Assembly: GCF_000019725.1 (NCBI RefSeq)
Contig: NC_010505.1
Coordinates: 4,201,001 to 4,265,000, forward strand
Reading direction: 5' to 3'
DNA: 64,000 nucleotides
DNA from: Methylobacterium radiotolerans JCM 2831
GTDB lineage: Bacteria > Pseudomonadota > Alphaproteobacteria > Rhizobiales > Beijerinckiaceae
In this document: one piece after another, positions 9,870 through 19,359 of the stretch
How the letters are laid out: every line of letters begins with the position of its first letter
Numbering within the stretch: position 1 is the stretch's first letter
Notes under the pieces: model-generated
What the model saw: only the letters and a program-made list of their open reading frames with translations
Databases searched by the model: none
Told to the model about the DNA's origin: nothing
Position numbers and translations under genes: made by a program

Positions 9870-10975
9870 GCGGCGACGCGAACTTCATGCGCCTCGCCCT
9901 GGCGCTGGGCCGCCGCGGGCTCGGCACCACCTGGCCGAACCCGTCGGTCGGCGCCGTCGTGGTCGAGCCCGGGACCGGCCGGATCCTCGGGACGGCGGCC
10001 ACGGCGCAGGGCGGGCGCCCGCACGGGGAGCCCGTGGCGCTCGCCGCCGCCGGAGAGGCCGCCCGCGGCGCGACCCTCTACGTCACCCTGGAGCCCTGCT
10101 CCCATCACGGCCGCACGCCACCCTGCACCGACGCGATCCTGGCCGCCGGGATCGCCCGGGTGGTCAGCGCCCTGGAGGATCCCGACCCGCGGGTGGCGGG
10201 GCGCGGCCACGACCTCCTGCGGCGGGGCGGCGTCGCGGTCGAGACCGGCCTGATGCGGGACGAGGCGGCGCGCGACCATGTCGGCCACGTCACCCGGGTG
10301 ACGCGCGGCCGCCCGGCCCTGCACCTCAAGCTCGCCCGCACCCGGGACGGCTTCTGCGCCGCCGCGGGGCCGGAGCGCCTGCGGATCACCGGGCCGGTGG
10401 CGGACGGGGCGGTCCACCTCTGGCGGGCCCACGCCGACGCGATCCTGATCGGCATCGGCACCGCCCGGGCCGACGACCCGTCGCTGACGGTGCGGCTACC
10501 GGGCCTAGGGGCGCGCTCGCCCCTGCGGGTCGTGCTCGATACGCACCTGCGGCTCTCCCCCGCGAGCGTGCTCGCCCGGACCGCCCGCGACACGCCGACC
10601 CTGGTGCTCACGACCCGCTCGGCGCCGGCCCACGCGCGGCGGGCCCTGGAGGCGCTCGGCGTCGCGGTCGCGACCGTGCCGGCGGACCCGGCCGGCGGGA
10701 TCGATCTGCCGGCGGCCCTGACGCATCTCGGCGAGCGCGGCCTGACCCGCCTGTGCAGCGAGGGCGGCCCCCGCCTTGCGGAGGCGCTCGCGCGGGCCGA
10801 TCTGATCGATGCCTGCACGCTCGTCACCGGGCCGATGGCGCTGGGACCGGCGGGCGGGCTGCGGGCCCTGGGCCCGGCCCTGGCGGAGGCCCTTTCGGGC
10901 GATCGGTTCCGCGAGGCCGAGCGGCTGCAGCTCGGGCCCGACGCGGCCGTGACCTACGAGCGCAACAGGACGTAA
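9866..10975 (+). CDS. ribD: bifunctional riboflavin biosynthesis deaminase/reductase RibD
   Basis: 369 residues. The N-terminal deaminase domain (about 1-145) has the zinc motif [11 protein letters not shown] near residues 76-86; the C-terminal reductase domain (about 150-360) includes [11 protein letters not shown] and [11 protein letters not shown]. Together they convert the GTP cyclohydrolase II product to 5-amino-6-ribitylamino-uracil phosphate. The first zinc/catalytic motif reads PHGEPVAL rather than the usual HAE; the zinc histidine and catalytic glutamate are kept. It overlaps nrdR by 4 bases and precedes ribE by 3. Confidence 0.95.
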   Translation: MSGDANFMRLALALGRRGLGTTWPNPSVGAVVVEPGTGRILGTAATAQGGRPHGEPVALAAAGEAARGATLYVTLEPCSHHGRTPPCTDAILAAGIARVVSALEDPDPRVAGRGHDLLRRGGVAVETGLMRDEAARDHVGHVTRVTRGRPALHLKLARTRDGFCAAAGPERLRITGPVADGAVHLWRAHADAILIGIGTARADDPSLTVRLPGLGARSPLRVVLDTHLRLSPASVLARTARDTPTLVLTTRSAPAHARRALEALGVAVATVPADPAGGIDLPAALTHLGERGLTRLCSEGGPRLAEALARADLIDACTLVTGPMALGPAGGLRALGPALAEALSGDRFREAERLQLGPDAAVTYERNRT

Positions 10976-10978
10976 GCG

Positions 10979-11602
10979 ATGTTCACCGGCTTGGTCAGCG
11001 ATGTCGGCACGGTCGCCTCGGTCTCGGGCGACGGCGACCTGCTTCGGATCGCGATCCGCGCCTCCTACGACCCGGCGACGATCGCGCTCGGCGCCTCGAT
11101 CGCCTGCGCCGGGCCGTGCCTGACCGCCGTGTCGGTGGAGCCGACCGCGGGCGGCTGCGTCTTCGCGGTCGACGCCGCCGCCGAGACGCTGGCGCGCACC
11201 ACCGTGGGCGCCTGGGTGGCGGGCACGCGGATCAACCTCGAACGCTCCCTGAAGATCGGCGACGAGCTCGGCGGGCACCTCGTCACCGGCCACGTCGACG
11301 GCGTCGCCGAGATCGTGGAACGCGAGACCGTCACGGCCGATGCCTGGGGCGCCAGCGAGCGGTTCACCCTCCGGGCGCCGGCGGCCCTGGCGAAGTTCAT
11401 CGCCGAGAAGGGCTCGGTCTGCCTCGACGGCACCTCGCTCACGGTGAACGCGGTCCAGGGCGACCTGTTCTCGGTGCTGCTGATCCCGCACACGCTCCAG
11501 GTCACTACCTGGGGCGAGCGGCGGCAGGGTGACCGGCTCAACCTGGAGGTCGACCTGATCGCCCGCTACGCCGCCCGGCTGACCGAGGCGCGGGCCGGCT
11601 GA
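10979..11602 (+). CDS. ribE: riboflavin synthase alpha chain
   Basis: 207 residues made of two repeated lumazine-binding barrels: MFTGLVSDVG at the N-terminus, GHLVTGHVDG near residue 100 and KGSVCLDGTSLTVN near 142-155 in the second barrel. It dismutates two 6,7-dimethyl-8-ribityllumazine molecules to riboflavin; RibH, encoded about 21 kb away on the other strand, makes its substrate. It starts 3 bases after ribD and probably closes this operon, since a repeat element and a convergent gene follow. Confidence 0.95.
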   Translation: MFTGLVSDVGTVASVSGDGDLLRIAIRASYDPATIALGASIACAGPCLTAVSVEPTAGGCVFAVDAAAETLARTTVGAWVAGTRINLERSLKIGDELGGHLVTGHVDGVAEIVERETVTADAWGASERFTLRAPAALAKFIAEKGSVCLDGTSLTVNAVQGDLFSVLLIPHTLQVTTWGERRQGDRLNLEVDLIARYAARLTEARAG

Positions 11603-11611
11603 GCAGGGTAC

Positions 11612-11712
11612 GCGTCTTCGCCAGCGGAGCGAAGCAGACCCACAGCGCCACATCGCCGGGCGTCGCGCGGCCCTGAGTTGCCTCGCTCCGCCCGCAGCGA
11701 CGGCCTGGGCCC
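11612..11712. repeat. intergenic repeat, copy 1
   Basis: Begins CGTCTTCGCCAGCGGAGCGA and is related to the sequence at 12233-12334: both share CTTCGC-AGCG-AGCGAAGC-GACCCA, a middle GCGCCAC/TCGCG part, and a far end with CTGAGTTGCCTCGCT or CTGGGTCACTTCGCT. The two ends of each copy are imperfectly complementary, like a REP or palindromic intergenic element. It lies between the convergent ribE and thioesterase genes. Confidence 0.55.
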
Positions 11713-11713
11713 C

Positions 11714-12142
11714 TCAGCGCGGCGGGATCGAGTAGGTGCCGGTGGCGTGGCAGACGAGCTCCGGGCTGCCGACGGCGGTGATCGACACCTCGCCGACGGC
11801 GAGGCGCCGGCCGAGCTTGAGCAGCCGGCACTCGGCCACGAGATCCCCCGTGGCGGGTTTGCGCAGGAAGTTGAAGTTCAGACTGGTCGTCACCGCGAGC
11901 GCAACGGGACCGATATTGGCGAGGATCGCCGCGTAGAGGGCGTAGTCGGCGAGCGCCATCATGGCCGGCCCGGAGACGGTCGCGCCGGGCCGGAGGAAGC
12001 GCTCGTGGGCCTCCAGCCGCATCCGCGCCGCGAGGGGTCCCACCGCCTCGAGATGGTAGGCCCGGCCGCCCGCCTGCATCTGCGGGAACTCGCGGTCGAG
12101 GAAGTCCTGCGTCTCGGCGAGGGTGAGGATCGTGGCGGTCAT
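11714..12142 (-). CDS. PaaI/YbgC-type hotdog thioesterase
   Basis: 142 residues, one hotdog fold. The PaaI-type core is visible: RPGATVSGPAMMALADYALYAAI near residues 55-75 (central helix) and TTSLNFNFLRKP near 83-95. Such enzymes hydrolyse acyl- or aryl-CoA thioesters in the cytoplasm; the substrate is unknown. ATG 12142 was chosen; an in-frame ATG five codons upstream (12157) is possible. It is isolated, convergent to ribE, and bracketed by two related intergenic repeats. Confidence 0.85.
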   Translation of the reverse strand: MTATILTLAETQDFLDREFPQMQAGGRAYHLEAVGPLAARMRLEAHERFLRPGATVSGPAMMALADYALYAAILANIGPVALAVTTSLNFNFLRKPATGDLVAECRLLKLGRRLAVGEVSITAVGSPELVCHATGTYSIPPR

Positions 12143-12232
12143 GGGCCCTTGCAGCACGGCGGTACCGCCAGGGCAATCACCAGGCCTCTGGAGCGGCCTT
12201 CCTCATCGGAAGAGCCCGGTCGATCCGCGGTG

Positions 12233-12334
12233 TCGTCTTCGCGAGCGCAGCGAAGCGACCCAGTCGGCGCTCCATTCACGGATGTCGCGCCACCCTGGGT
12301 CACTTCGCTGCGCGCGGGATGACGGAGGGCTGCC
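12233..12334. repeat. intergenic repeat, copy 2
   Basis: GTCTTCGCGAGCGCAGCGAA at the left end is mirrored by CACTTCGCTGCGCGCGGGAT at the right, giving an imperfect palindrome of about 100 bases related to the copy at 11612-11712. It lies between the start of the thioesterase gene and the end of spoVR, in the 12143-12407 gap. Such elements are scattered between Methylobacterium genes. Confidence 0.6.
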
Positions 12335-12407
12335 TCCATCGAGGGCTTCGGCCGGACGCCACATCAGGATGGGGACGCGGGCGGGAGGAACCGTCCCGCC
12401 GCCCCGA

Positions 12408-13979
12408 TCAGAAGAAGATCGGCCGCGCGCTGGCGGTGATCTCGCCCAGCACGGCGCCGGTGGCCGGCTCGACCTCGTTCAGCACCACGTCGTAGCCCCA
12501 GAGGTCGGCGAGGTGCTGCAGCACGCGCTTGGCGTCGTCCTTCTGCAGGGTGATCTTGTTGATCGCCTTGTGGTGCAGGATCAGGCGCCGGTCGCCCTCC
12601 AGGTCCACGTCGACCACCTCGATATCGGGATCGAGCCACGCCACGTCGTACTGGCGCGCGAAGGCCCGGCGCAGCTTGCGGTAGCCGCGCTCGTCGTGGA
12701 TCGCCTCCACCCGCAGCTCCGGCTCCTCCGGATCGTCGACCACGTGGAACAGGCGCAGGTCGCGCATCAGCTTCGGCGACAGGAACTGCTGGATGAAGCT
12801 CTCGTCCCGGTAATTCTCCCAGCAATCGCGCAGGACCGCCATGGCGTCGCCGGCCCCGGCGATGTCGGGGAACCACGCCCGGTCCTCCTCGGTCGGCTGC
12901 TCGGCGATGCGGGCGATGTCCTGCATCATCGCGAAGCCGATCGCGTATGGGTTGTGGCCGCCGTAGGAGCGGTCGTCGTAGGTCGGCTGCCGGATGACGT
13001 TGGTGTGCGACTGCAGGAACTCGAGATAGGCCGCCTCGGTGATCTGCCCGGATTCCGATAGGGCGTTCATGATCCGGTAGTGGCAGTAGGTGGCGCAGCC
13101 CTCGTTCATCACCTTGGTCTGGCGCTGCGGGTAGAAGTACTGGGCGACCAAGCGCACGATGCGCAGAATCTCGCGCTGCCACGGCCGCAGGCGCGGGGCG
13201 ACCTTCTCCAGGAAGTAGAGGATGTTCTCCTGCGGCAGCTCCAGCAGGGCCTTGCGCCGCTCCGCCGCCAGGTCGGAGCGGACGGCGCCCGTCTTCTGCG
13301 GCAGGGTCCGCCAGAGGTCGTTGTAGATCTGCTCGCCGTGCTCGATCCGCTCGCGCTCCCGCCGCTGCTCGGAGGCGAGGTCCGGCCGCTTCTTGCGCGG
13401 GTAGCGGTGGACGCCCTGGCTCATCAGCGCGTGGGCGGCGTCGAGCACCTGCTCCACCGCCTGGTGGCCGTAGCGCTCCTCGCAGCGGGCGATGAAGCCT
13501 TTCGCGAAATCCAGGTAGTCCAGAATACCTTCAGCGTCGGTCCATTGCCGGAACAGATAATTGTTCTTGAAGAAGTGGTTGTGGCCGAAGGCGGCGTGCG
13601 CGATGACGAGCGTCTGCATCGTCGCCGTGTTCTCCTCCATGACGTAGGAGATGCAGGGGTCCGAGTTGATGACGATCTCGTAGGCGAGCCCCATCAGGCC
13701 GCGGCGATACCCCGACTCGTGCTGGGCGAAGTGCTTGCCGAAGGACCAGTGCTTGTAGAACAGCGGCATGCCGATCGACGCGTAGGCGTCGAGCATCTGC
13801 TCGGCCGTGATGATCTCGATCTGGTTCGGGTACCAGGACAGGCCGAGCTGCGGCCCGGCCACCGCCTCGCAGGCGTCGTGGATCCGCCGGATCGTGTCGA
13901 AATCCCAGTCGTTGCCGGTGAACAGGGGCTTCTGGTTGCCCGCGATGATCTGGGGCGTGCGTGCCTTGACGAGCGTCAT
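12408..13979 (-). CDS. spoVR: SpoVR family protein
   Basis: 523 residues, the usual length. It contains the family signatures WYPNQIEIITAEQMLDAYAS near residues 49-68, SFGKHFAQHE near 78-88 and NEGCATYCHYRIMN near 300. In Bacillus SpoVR affects spore cortex; in proteobacteria it is almost always encoded with yeaH and prkA and belongs to a stress or stationary-phase kinase module of unclear biochemistry. It lies 34 bases downstream of yeaH on the same strand, so the three genes likely form one transcript prkA-yeaH-spoVR. Confidence 0.95.
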   Translation of the reverse strand: MTLVKARTPQIIAGNQKPLFTGNDWDFDTIRRIHDACEAVAGPQLGLSWYPNQIEIITAEQMLDAYASIGMPLFYKHWSFGKHFAQHESGYRRGLMGLAYEIVINSDPCISYVMEENTATMQTLVIAHAAFGHNHFFKNNYLFRQWTDAEGILDYLDFAKGFIARCEERYGHQAVEQVLDAAHALMSQGVHRYPRKKRPDLASEQRRERERIEHGEQIYNDLWRTLPQKTGAVRSDLAAERRKALLELPQENILYFLEKVAPRLRPWQREILRIVRLVAQYFYPQRQTKVMNEGCATYCHYRIMNALSESGQITEAAYLEFLQSHTNVIRQPTYDDRSYGGHNPYAIGFAMMQDIARIAEQPTEEDRAWFPDIAGAGDAMAVLRDCWENYRDESFIQQFLSPKLMRDLRLFHVVDDPEEPELRVEAIHDERGYRKLRRAFARQYDVAWLDPDIEVVDVDLEGDRRLILHHKAINKITLQKDDAKRVLQHLADLWGYDVVLNEVEPATGAVLGEITASARPIFF

Positions 13980-14013
13980 GCGGCCTCCCGATCGGTTGAT
14001 GCGCGCGCCGCCA

Positions 14014-15315
14014 TCACGCCTCCGCCTCGGCGCGGCCTTCCTTGCGGCCGAACAGCTCGCGGAAGACCGGGTAGATCTCCCGGCGGTGGTTGACCTTGCG
14101 CATGGCGATCGGCCCGCCGGCCTTGGCGATCGCCTCGTAGGTCCGCCACAGGGTGGTGCGGTGCTCGACGAAGCCGGCGCGCGGGCCGTTCTCGTCGCCG
14201 ACCTCCAGATAGGCGAAGTGCTGGCAGGCCGGCAGGATGTGCGACCGCAGCAGCTCCGTGGAGGTCGGCCCGTCGGAGGAGACGTTGTCGCCGTCCGATG
14301 CCTGGGCGGCGTAGATGTTCCAGTCGTTCGGGTCGTAGCGCTCGGCGATGACGCGCTTCATCTCCACCAGCGCGGAGGAGACCAGGGTGCCGCCCGTCTC
14401 GCGCGAGCCGAAGAAGGTCTCCTCGTCCACCTCGGTCGCCCGGTCGGTGTGGCGGATGAACACGATCTCGACGTGCCGGTAGCGCCGCGTCAGGAAGATG
14501 TGCAGCAGGATGTAGAACCGTTTGGCGAGGTCCTTCATGTGCTCGGTCATCGAGCCGGACACGTCCATGAGGCAGAACATCACCGCCTGCGCGATCGGCC
14601 GCGGATAGGGCTCGAACCGGCGGAAGCGCAGGTCGATCGGATCGACGTAGGGGATGCGCTTCGCGCGCTCGCGCAGCCGGAACAGCGCCTGCTCCAGGTC
14701 GGCCCGCTCGGGGTGCCCCTCGGGAAGGGCGTCGAGCCGGGCTTCCAGGGCCGCGACCTCGTCGGGCTTCGGGCGCTTGAGGGCGATCCGCCGCGACATC
14801 GAGTTCCGCAGGGTGCGGGTGAGCGCGAGGTTGGCGGGCGAGCCGGTCACCGTGTAGCCCGCCCGACGCAAGCCTTCCGTCTCGACCACGGCCAGCCGCC
14901 GCTTGGCGAGGTCCGGCAGTTCCAGATCCTCGAGGAACAGCTCCAGGAACTCCTCGCGGGTGAGCACGAAGCGGAACGCGTCCTCGCTGTTCTCGCCGCC
15001 CTCCCCGCCCTCGCCGGCACCGCGACCGCCGCCGCTGCCCGGGGGGCGCTCGATCGTGTCGCCCTCCACGTAGGTCTTGTTGCCGGGCAGGATGTGGTCC
15101 TGCAGGCCCGTGCCGGGCTGGCGCGAGAACCGGGGCTCGCGGACGCCGTCCGCCGGAACGGTGACGCGGCCGTCCTTGCCGAGATCCTTGATGTCCTTCT
15201 CGCGGGCGGATTCCCGCACCGCGCGCTGGGCCACGTCCTTCACGCGCCGCAGGAAGCGCTGGCGGTTCGGGAGGCTCTTGCCGCCCGGGTTCAAACGTCG
15301 GTCGACGATGTGCAT
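14014..15315 (-). CDS. yeaH: YeaH/UPF0229 (DUF444) von Willebrand-A-like protein
   Basis: 433 residues. N-terminal MHIVDRRLNPGGKSLPNRQRF is typical of the family; a Gly/Glu-rich low-complexity stretch sits near 90-110; the VWA domain near residue 245 has the metal-adhesion motif DVSGSMTEHMKD. Likely an adaptor of the PrkA kinase in the cytoplasm. ATG 15315 was chosen because the family begins MxIVDRR; the frame is open 22 codons further upstream. Middle gene of the prkA-yeaH-spoVR set. Confidence 0.95.
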   Translation of the reverse strand: MHIVDRRLNPGGKSLPNRQRFLRRVKDVAQRAVRESAREKDIKDLGKDGRVTVPADGVREPRFSRQPGTGLQDHILPGNKTYVEGDTIERPPGSGGGRGAGEGGEGGENSEDAFRFVLTREEFLELFLEDLELPDLAKRRLAVVETEGLRRAGYTVTGSPANLALTRTLRNSMSRRIALKRPKPDEVAALEARLDALPEGHPERADLEQALFRLRERAKRIPYVDPIDLRFRRFEPYPRPIAQAVMFCLMDVSGSMTEHMKDLAKRFYILLHIFLTRRYRHVEIVFIRHTDRATEVDEETFFGSRETGGTLVSSALVEMKRVIAERYDPNDWNIYAAQASDGDNVSSDGPTSTELLRSHILPACQHFAYLEVGDENGPRAGFVEHRTTLWRTYEAIAKAGGPIAMRKVNHRREIYPVFRELFGRKEGRAEAEA

Positions 15316-15508
15316 CCGCTGCGAAAACCCTCGTCCGCGTGCTCCGGCCGGGTCCGGACCCTTGTCGTACCATGCTGCCACCGGAGGAATGGATCCCTCT
15401 TTCGCAGCAGGGCCGAGATCTTCGCCGGCCGGTCGTCCGAAACTGTGGCGGCGGAGGGTCGGAACGGGGCCCGGCCGACCCGGCGGACCGGTCGAGCCCC
15501 GTCGCCCC

Positions 15509-17461
15509 TCAGCCGGCCTGCTTCACCCGCATGTACCACTCCACCAGGCGGCGGACCTGCCGCTCGGTGTAGCCGCGCGCGACCATGCGCTCGACGAACT
15601 CACCGTGCTTCTTCTCGGTCTCGCCGTCCTTCTTCGAGCCGAAGGAGATCACCGGCAGCAGCTCCTCCACCTGGGAGAACATCCGCCGCTCGATCACCTC
15701 GCGCAGCTTCTCGTAGGAGGTCCAGCTCGGGTTGCGGCCGCCGTGCTGCGCCCGGGAGCGCAGGGCGAACTTCACGACCTCGTTGCGGAAGTCCTTCGGG
15801 TTGGCGATCCCGGCGGGCTTCTCGATCTTGGTCAGCTCCTGATTCAGGAGCTCGCGGTTCATCAGCTGGCCGGTCTCGGCGTCCTTGAAGTCCTGGTCCT
15901 CGATCCAGGCATCGGCGTAGTCGATGTACCGGTCGAACAGGTTCTGCCCGTAATCGTGGTACGATTCGAGGTAGGCCTTCTGGATCTCGTGGCCGATGAA
16001 CTCCGCGTAGCGCGGGGCCAGCTCGGTCTTGATGAATTCCAGGTACTTCTTCTCGGTCTCGGGCGGGAGCTGCTCGCGGCGCAGCGACTGCTCCAGCACG
16101 TACATCAGGTGCACCGGGTCGGCCGAGACCTCGGTGGTGTCGTGGTTGAAGGTCGCGGCCAGCACCTTGAAGGCGAAGCGGGTCGAGATCCCGTCCATGC
16201 CCTCGTCGACGCCGGCCGTGTCCTTGTACTCCTGCATCGAGCGGGCGCGCGGGTCGACCTCGCGGAGCGACTCGCCGTCGTAGACCCGCATCTTCGAGAA
16301 GACGTTGGAATTGGCGTGCTCGCGCAGCCGCGACAGCACCGAGAACCGCGCCAGCATCTCCAGCGTGCCGGGCGCGCAGGCCGCGTCCGACAGCTCCGAG
16401 CCGGAGATCAGCTTCTCGTAGATCCGCTGCTCCTCGGTGACGCGCAGGCAGTACGGGACCTTGATCACGTAGATCCGGTCGATGAAGGCCTCGTTGTTCT
16501 TGTTGGTCTTGAAGGTCTGCCACTCGGCCTCGTTCGAGTGCGCCAGGATCACGCCGGTGAAGGGGATCGCGCCGATATTCTCGGTGCCGACGTAGTTGCC
16601 CTCCTGCGTCGCCGTGAGCAGCGGGTGCAGCATCTTGATCGGCGCCTTGAACATCTCGACGAACTCGAGGATGCCCTGGTTCGCCCGGTTCAGGCCGCCC
16701 GAGTACGAGTAGGCGTCGGGATCGGCCTGCGACAGGGTCTCGAGCCGCCGGATGTCGACCTTGCCGACGAGCGACGAGATGTCCTGGTTGTTCTCGTCGC
16801 CCGGCTCGGTCTTGGCGATGGCGATCTGGCGCAGGCGCGAGGGCCGGACCTTGATCACCTTGAAGCGCGAGATGTCGCCGTTGAACTCGTCGAGGCGCTT
16901 CAGTGCCCAGGGACTCATCAGGCCGGTCAGCCGCCGGCGCGGGATGCCGTAGCGGCGCTGGATCTCCTCGCCCATCGTCTCGGGGTCGAACAGGCCCAGC
17001 GGGCTCTCGAAGACCGGCGAGACCTCGTCCCCGGCTTTGAGTACGTAGACGGGGTGAACCTCCATCAAGAGCTTCAGCCGCTCGGCCAGCGACGACTTAC
17101 CGCCGCCCACCGGACCGAGCAGGTAGAGGATCTGCTTGCGCTCCTCCAGCCCCTGCGCGGCGTGGCGGAAGAACGAGACGATCCGCTCGATCGTCTCCTC
17201 CATGCCGTAGAATTCGCGGAAGGCCGGGTAGGTCCGGATCGTCCGGTTCATGAAGATCCGGCCGAGGCGCGAATCCTTGGCGGTGTCCACGAATTCCGGT
17301 TCGCCGATCGCCGCGAGGATGCGCTCGGCGGCCGAGGCGTACATCAGGGGCTCGTCGCGACAGGCCTCGAGATACTCGGAGAGCGTCATCTCCGTGTCGC
17401 GGCGGGCCTCGTACCCTCGGGCGAAGCTCTGGAAAAGGTCGTTCGTCGCATGCATCGGCAT
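15509..17461 (-). CDS. prkA: PrkA family serine protein kinase
   Basis: 650 residues. N-terminal AAA-type domain with Walker A GPVGGGKS at residues 116-123, and a C-terminal PrkA kinase-like domain. Family members (E. coli YeaG) take part in nitrogen starvation and stationary-phase adaptation; whether the AAA part acts as kinase or protease is debated. First gene of the module; yeaH follows after 193 bases. Upstream (17462-17679) is non-coding and must carry the promoter; I saw no clear consensus there. Confidence 0.96.
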   Translation of the reverse strand: MPMHATNDLFQSFARGYEARRDTEMTLSEYLEACRDEPLMYASAAERILAAIGEPEFVDTAKDSRLGRIFMNRTIRTYPAFREFYGMEETIERIVSFFRHAAQGLEERKQILYLLGPVGGGKSSLAERLKLLMEVHPVYVLKAGDEVSPVFESPLGLFDPETMGEEIQRRYGIPRRRLTGLMSPWALKRLDEFNGDISRFKVIKVRPSRLRQIAIAKTEPGDENNQDISSLVGKVDIRRLETLSQADPDAYSYSGGLNRANQGILEFVEMFKAPIKMLHPLLTATQEGNYVGTENIGAIPFTGVILAHSNEAEWQTFKTNKNNEAFIDRIYVIKVPYCLRVTEEQRIYEKLISGSELSDAACAPGTLEMLARFSVLSRLREHANSNVFSKMRVYDGESLREVDPRARSMQEYKDTAGVDEGMDGISTRFAFKVLAATFNHDTTEVSADPVHLMYVLEQSLRREQLPPETEKKYLEFIKTELAPRYAEFIGHEIQKAYLESYHDYGQNLFDRYIDYADAWIEDQDFKDAETGQLMNRELLNQELTKIEKPAGIANPKDFRNEVVKFALRSRAQHGGRNPSWTSYEKLREVIERRMFSQVEELLPVISFGSKKDGETEKKHGEFVERMVARGYTERQVRRLVEWYMRVKQAG

Positions 17462-17679
17462 TCGATAACCCTCTCAGACCGTGACAGCTTCATCCTGTCT
17501 CGGCTCGGATGCAACCGACAGGCCCGCTTTTGTCGCAGTGCGGCGAGCGTGGCGCCCGGCATGTCGATTGCATGCAACACTCCGCAGCGCTGAAGGCGGC
17601 ACGGACGAGACTCCGTGCCGCCCCCGGACGGCTGCCGGGGCGGCAGAACTGCTCAGAGACCGGGTCGGCCGGAGCCTGC

Positions 17680-18123
17680 TCACAAATCCGTGCCCTCTTT
17701 CTTGCCGTCGTCTCCCGATTTGGTACCCGCGCCCCCGACCGTGATCTTGACGGTCTGCGTCTGGACTTGCCCGTCGGAACTCTTGACCTCGAACGTCACC
17801 TCGTCGGTGCCGGTGAAGCCGTTGTTGGGCTGGTAGAACAGCGCCTGGACGGCCGCCTCCTTGTTGGGACAGCGGTAGCTCGCCGGCGTCTTCAGCTTGC
17901 CGACCTTGGTGATCACCGACCCGTTCTTGGGCGGCCCCGAGACCTTGAACTCGGGCATCGGCCCAGGAGAACAATCCTTCTTGAGGTTCGGCGCGATCTC
18001 GATGCGGACCGTCTTGCCGGGCGCCACCGTCTTGGTTCGGCTGGTCGGCGCCTGGGCCAGGGCGGGCCCGGCCAGTGCCATGCTCCCTGCGAGCAGCGCG
18101 GCGAGCGGACGTAGGGCGATCAT
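17680..18123 (-). CDS. secreted Ig-like/cadherin-like domain protein
   Basis: 147 residues. Residues 1-25 are a Sec signal peptide (hydrophobic LAALLAGSMALAGPALA, cleavage near AQA). The mature part is one beta-rich domain containing FYQPNNGFTGTDEVTFEVKS, the pattern of bacterial Ig-like/cadherin-type repeats, with two cysteines (KKDCSPG, SYRCPN) that may form a disulfide in the periplasm. The tail is charged. ATG 18123 was chosen over an earlier start at 18201 because it puts the signal peptide at the N-terminus. Function unknown; no operon partner. Confidence 0.75.
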   Translation of the reverse strand: MIALRPLAALLAGSMALAGPALAQAPTSRTKTVAPGKTVRIEIAPNLKKDCSPGPMPEFKVSGPPKNGSVITKVGKLKTPASYRCPNKEAAVQALFYQPNNGFTGTDEVTFEVKSSDGQVQTQTVKITVGGAGTKSGDDGKKEGTDL

Positions 18124-18243
18124 GGCAGCGTCTCTCCAAAGCCGACCCGGGGCCTCTCCCCGGACACGTGTCCGGATGCCCCGTTCATCGGTCCAGACCA
18201 TGTGGGGACGCCCCGCACGGGCGTCGAGGGCCCGGGCGGCGGC

Positions 18244-18663
18244 TTAATTCTGGAGGGCCGCCGCGACGATCCCGGTGATGCGGGCGATCTGCGCGGCGTC
18301 GAACTCGCCGGCCAGCGCGGCGGCGAGCCGCCCCTCGACCCGCGCCCGCTCCCCGGCATCGGCCACCGGGACGGGGGGAATCTCGTCCTCGGCCAGGCGG
18401 CAGACCCGGCGGATCGTCTCGGCCGCCGCCAGGAGTTTCTCCCGGTCGGTGGGACCCATCTCCCAGAGCGGATTGCGCAGGCGGCTGATCACCCGCTTGG
18501 CGTCGCGGTACTCCCGGTCGACGCCGGTGGCCGCCTCGATCTGGCTGACCAGGAACATCAACTCCAGGACTTCGGACGCCGCCTCCGGGCAGGTGCGGAC
18601 GATCCGCATGATGCGGGCCATCAGCTCCTGGCTGGGCGTCAGCTTGGATTTGGGCGCGGCCAT
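18244..18663 (-). CDS. conserved hypothetical helical protein
   Basis: 139 residues, predicted mostly alpha-helical, with no signal peptide or membrane segment. The stretch LWEMGPTDREKLLAAAETIR and the Arg/Glu-rich composition look like a real soluble protein, but I do not recognise a family. It lies on the same strand as merR and ihfA, 79 bases after merR, and may be transcribed with them. Confidence 0.65.
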   Translation of the reverse strand: MAAPKSKLTPSQELMARIMRIVRTCPEAASEVLELMFLVSQIEAATGVDREYRDAKRVISRLRNPLWEMGPTDREKLLAAAETIRRVCRLAEDEIPPVPVADAGERARVEGRLAAALAGEFDAAQIARITGIVAAALQN

Positions 18664-18742
18664 GCGGGCGACAACGCGAGTTGTTGCCGGAAAGTTCGCC
18701 TGCCGCGTGTGGGGCCCGGGCCCGTCGAGTCCGGCGGGGCCC

Positions 18743-19246
18743 TCAGGCCTCCGCGTCGGGCAGCTCGCGCAGCCCGTCGAGCAGGGCGCGGCAGGCCCGC
18801 AGCTCGTCCAGGGCCTCGGCCAGGGCCGCCCGGTCCGAGGCCTCGAGCGTCCCGGCCCGCGTTCCGGCCCGGCTCGCGGCCTCGGCCTCGACCTCCTGAA
18901 GCAGGGGCTCGGCCGCCACGGCCTCGCCGCGACCGACGGCCTGCACGAAGCGGACGCCGTTCTCCTTGAGGACCCGCTGCGCCCCCGCGATGGTGTAGCG
19001 CTGCACGTGCAGGAGGTGGCGGATGCCGGCGACGAGCTCGATGTCCTGGGGCCGGTAATAGCGCCGCCCGCCCGCCCGCTTCACGGGTCGGATCTGGCCG
19101 AAGCGGGTCTCCCAGAACCGCAGCACGTGCTGGGGCACGTCGAGTTCCTCGGCCACCTCGCTGATCGTCCGGAACGCGTGGGCGCTCTTCTCGCCGCTCC
19201 CGGTCGGCGGGTCGTCGGTGGATGCGGCGGCGAGGGCTGGCGGCAT
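18743..19246 (-). CDS. MerR family transcriptional regulator
   Basis: 167 residues. The N-terminal winged helix (about residues 25-95) reads [25 protein letters not shown] and [14 protein letters not shown], the diagnostic MerR pattern. The C-terminal half is a coiled-coil-like region with no metal-binding cysteines, so it is unlikely to be a metal sensor. It sits next to ihfA in alphaproteobacteria, as MlrA/SkgA-like or uncharacterised MerR proteins often do. ATG 19246 was preferred to an upstream start at 19303. Confidence 0.9.
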   Translation of the reverse strand: MPPALAAASTDDPPTGSGEKSAHAFRTISEVAEELDVPQHVLRFWETRFGQIRPVKRAGGRRYYRPQDIELVAGIRHLLHVQRYTIAGAQRVLKENGVRFVQAVGRGEAVAAEPLLQEVEAEAASRAGTRAGTLEASDRAALAEALDELRACRALLDGLRELPDAEA

Positions 19247-19359
19247 GGGCAACTTACGGAGCGGGGCGAAGCAGCGCGATCTTGCCGGCTCGCAGGGCCG
19301 CACTCAAGCCTGGAGTCCGGCCGATCCGGCCGCGCTCCCGGACGGTGACGCCCGCGCGG

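Noticed and set aside
15077..17593. 838-residue plus-strand frame opposite prkA
   Set aside because: Anti-sense mirror of prkA, rich in Leu/Arg/Gly/His without domains.
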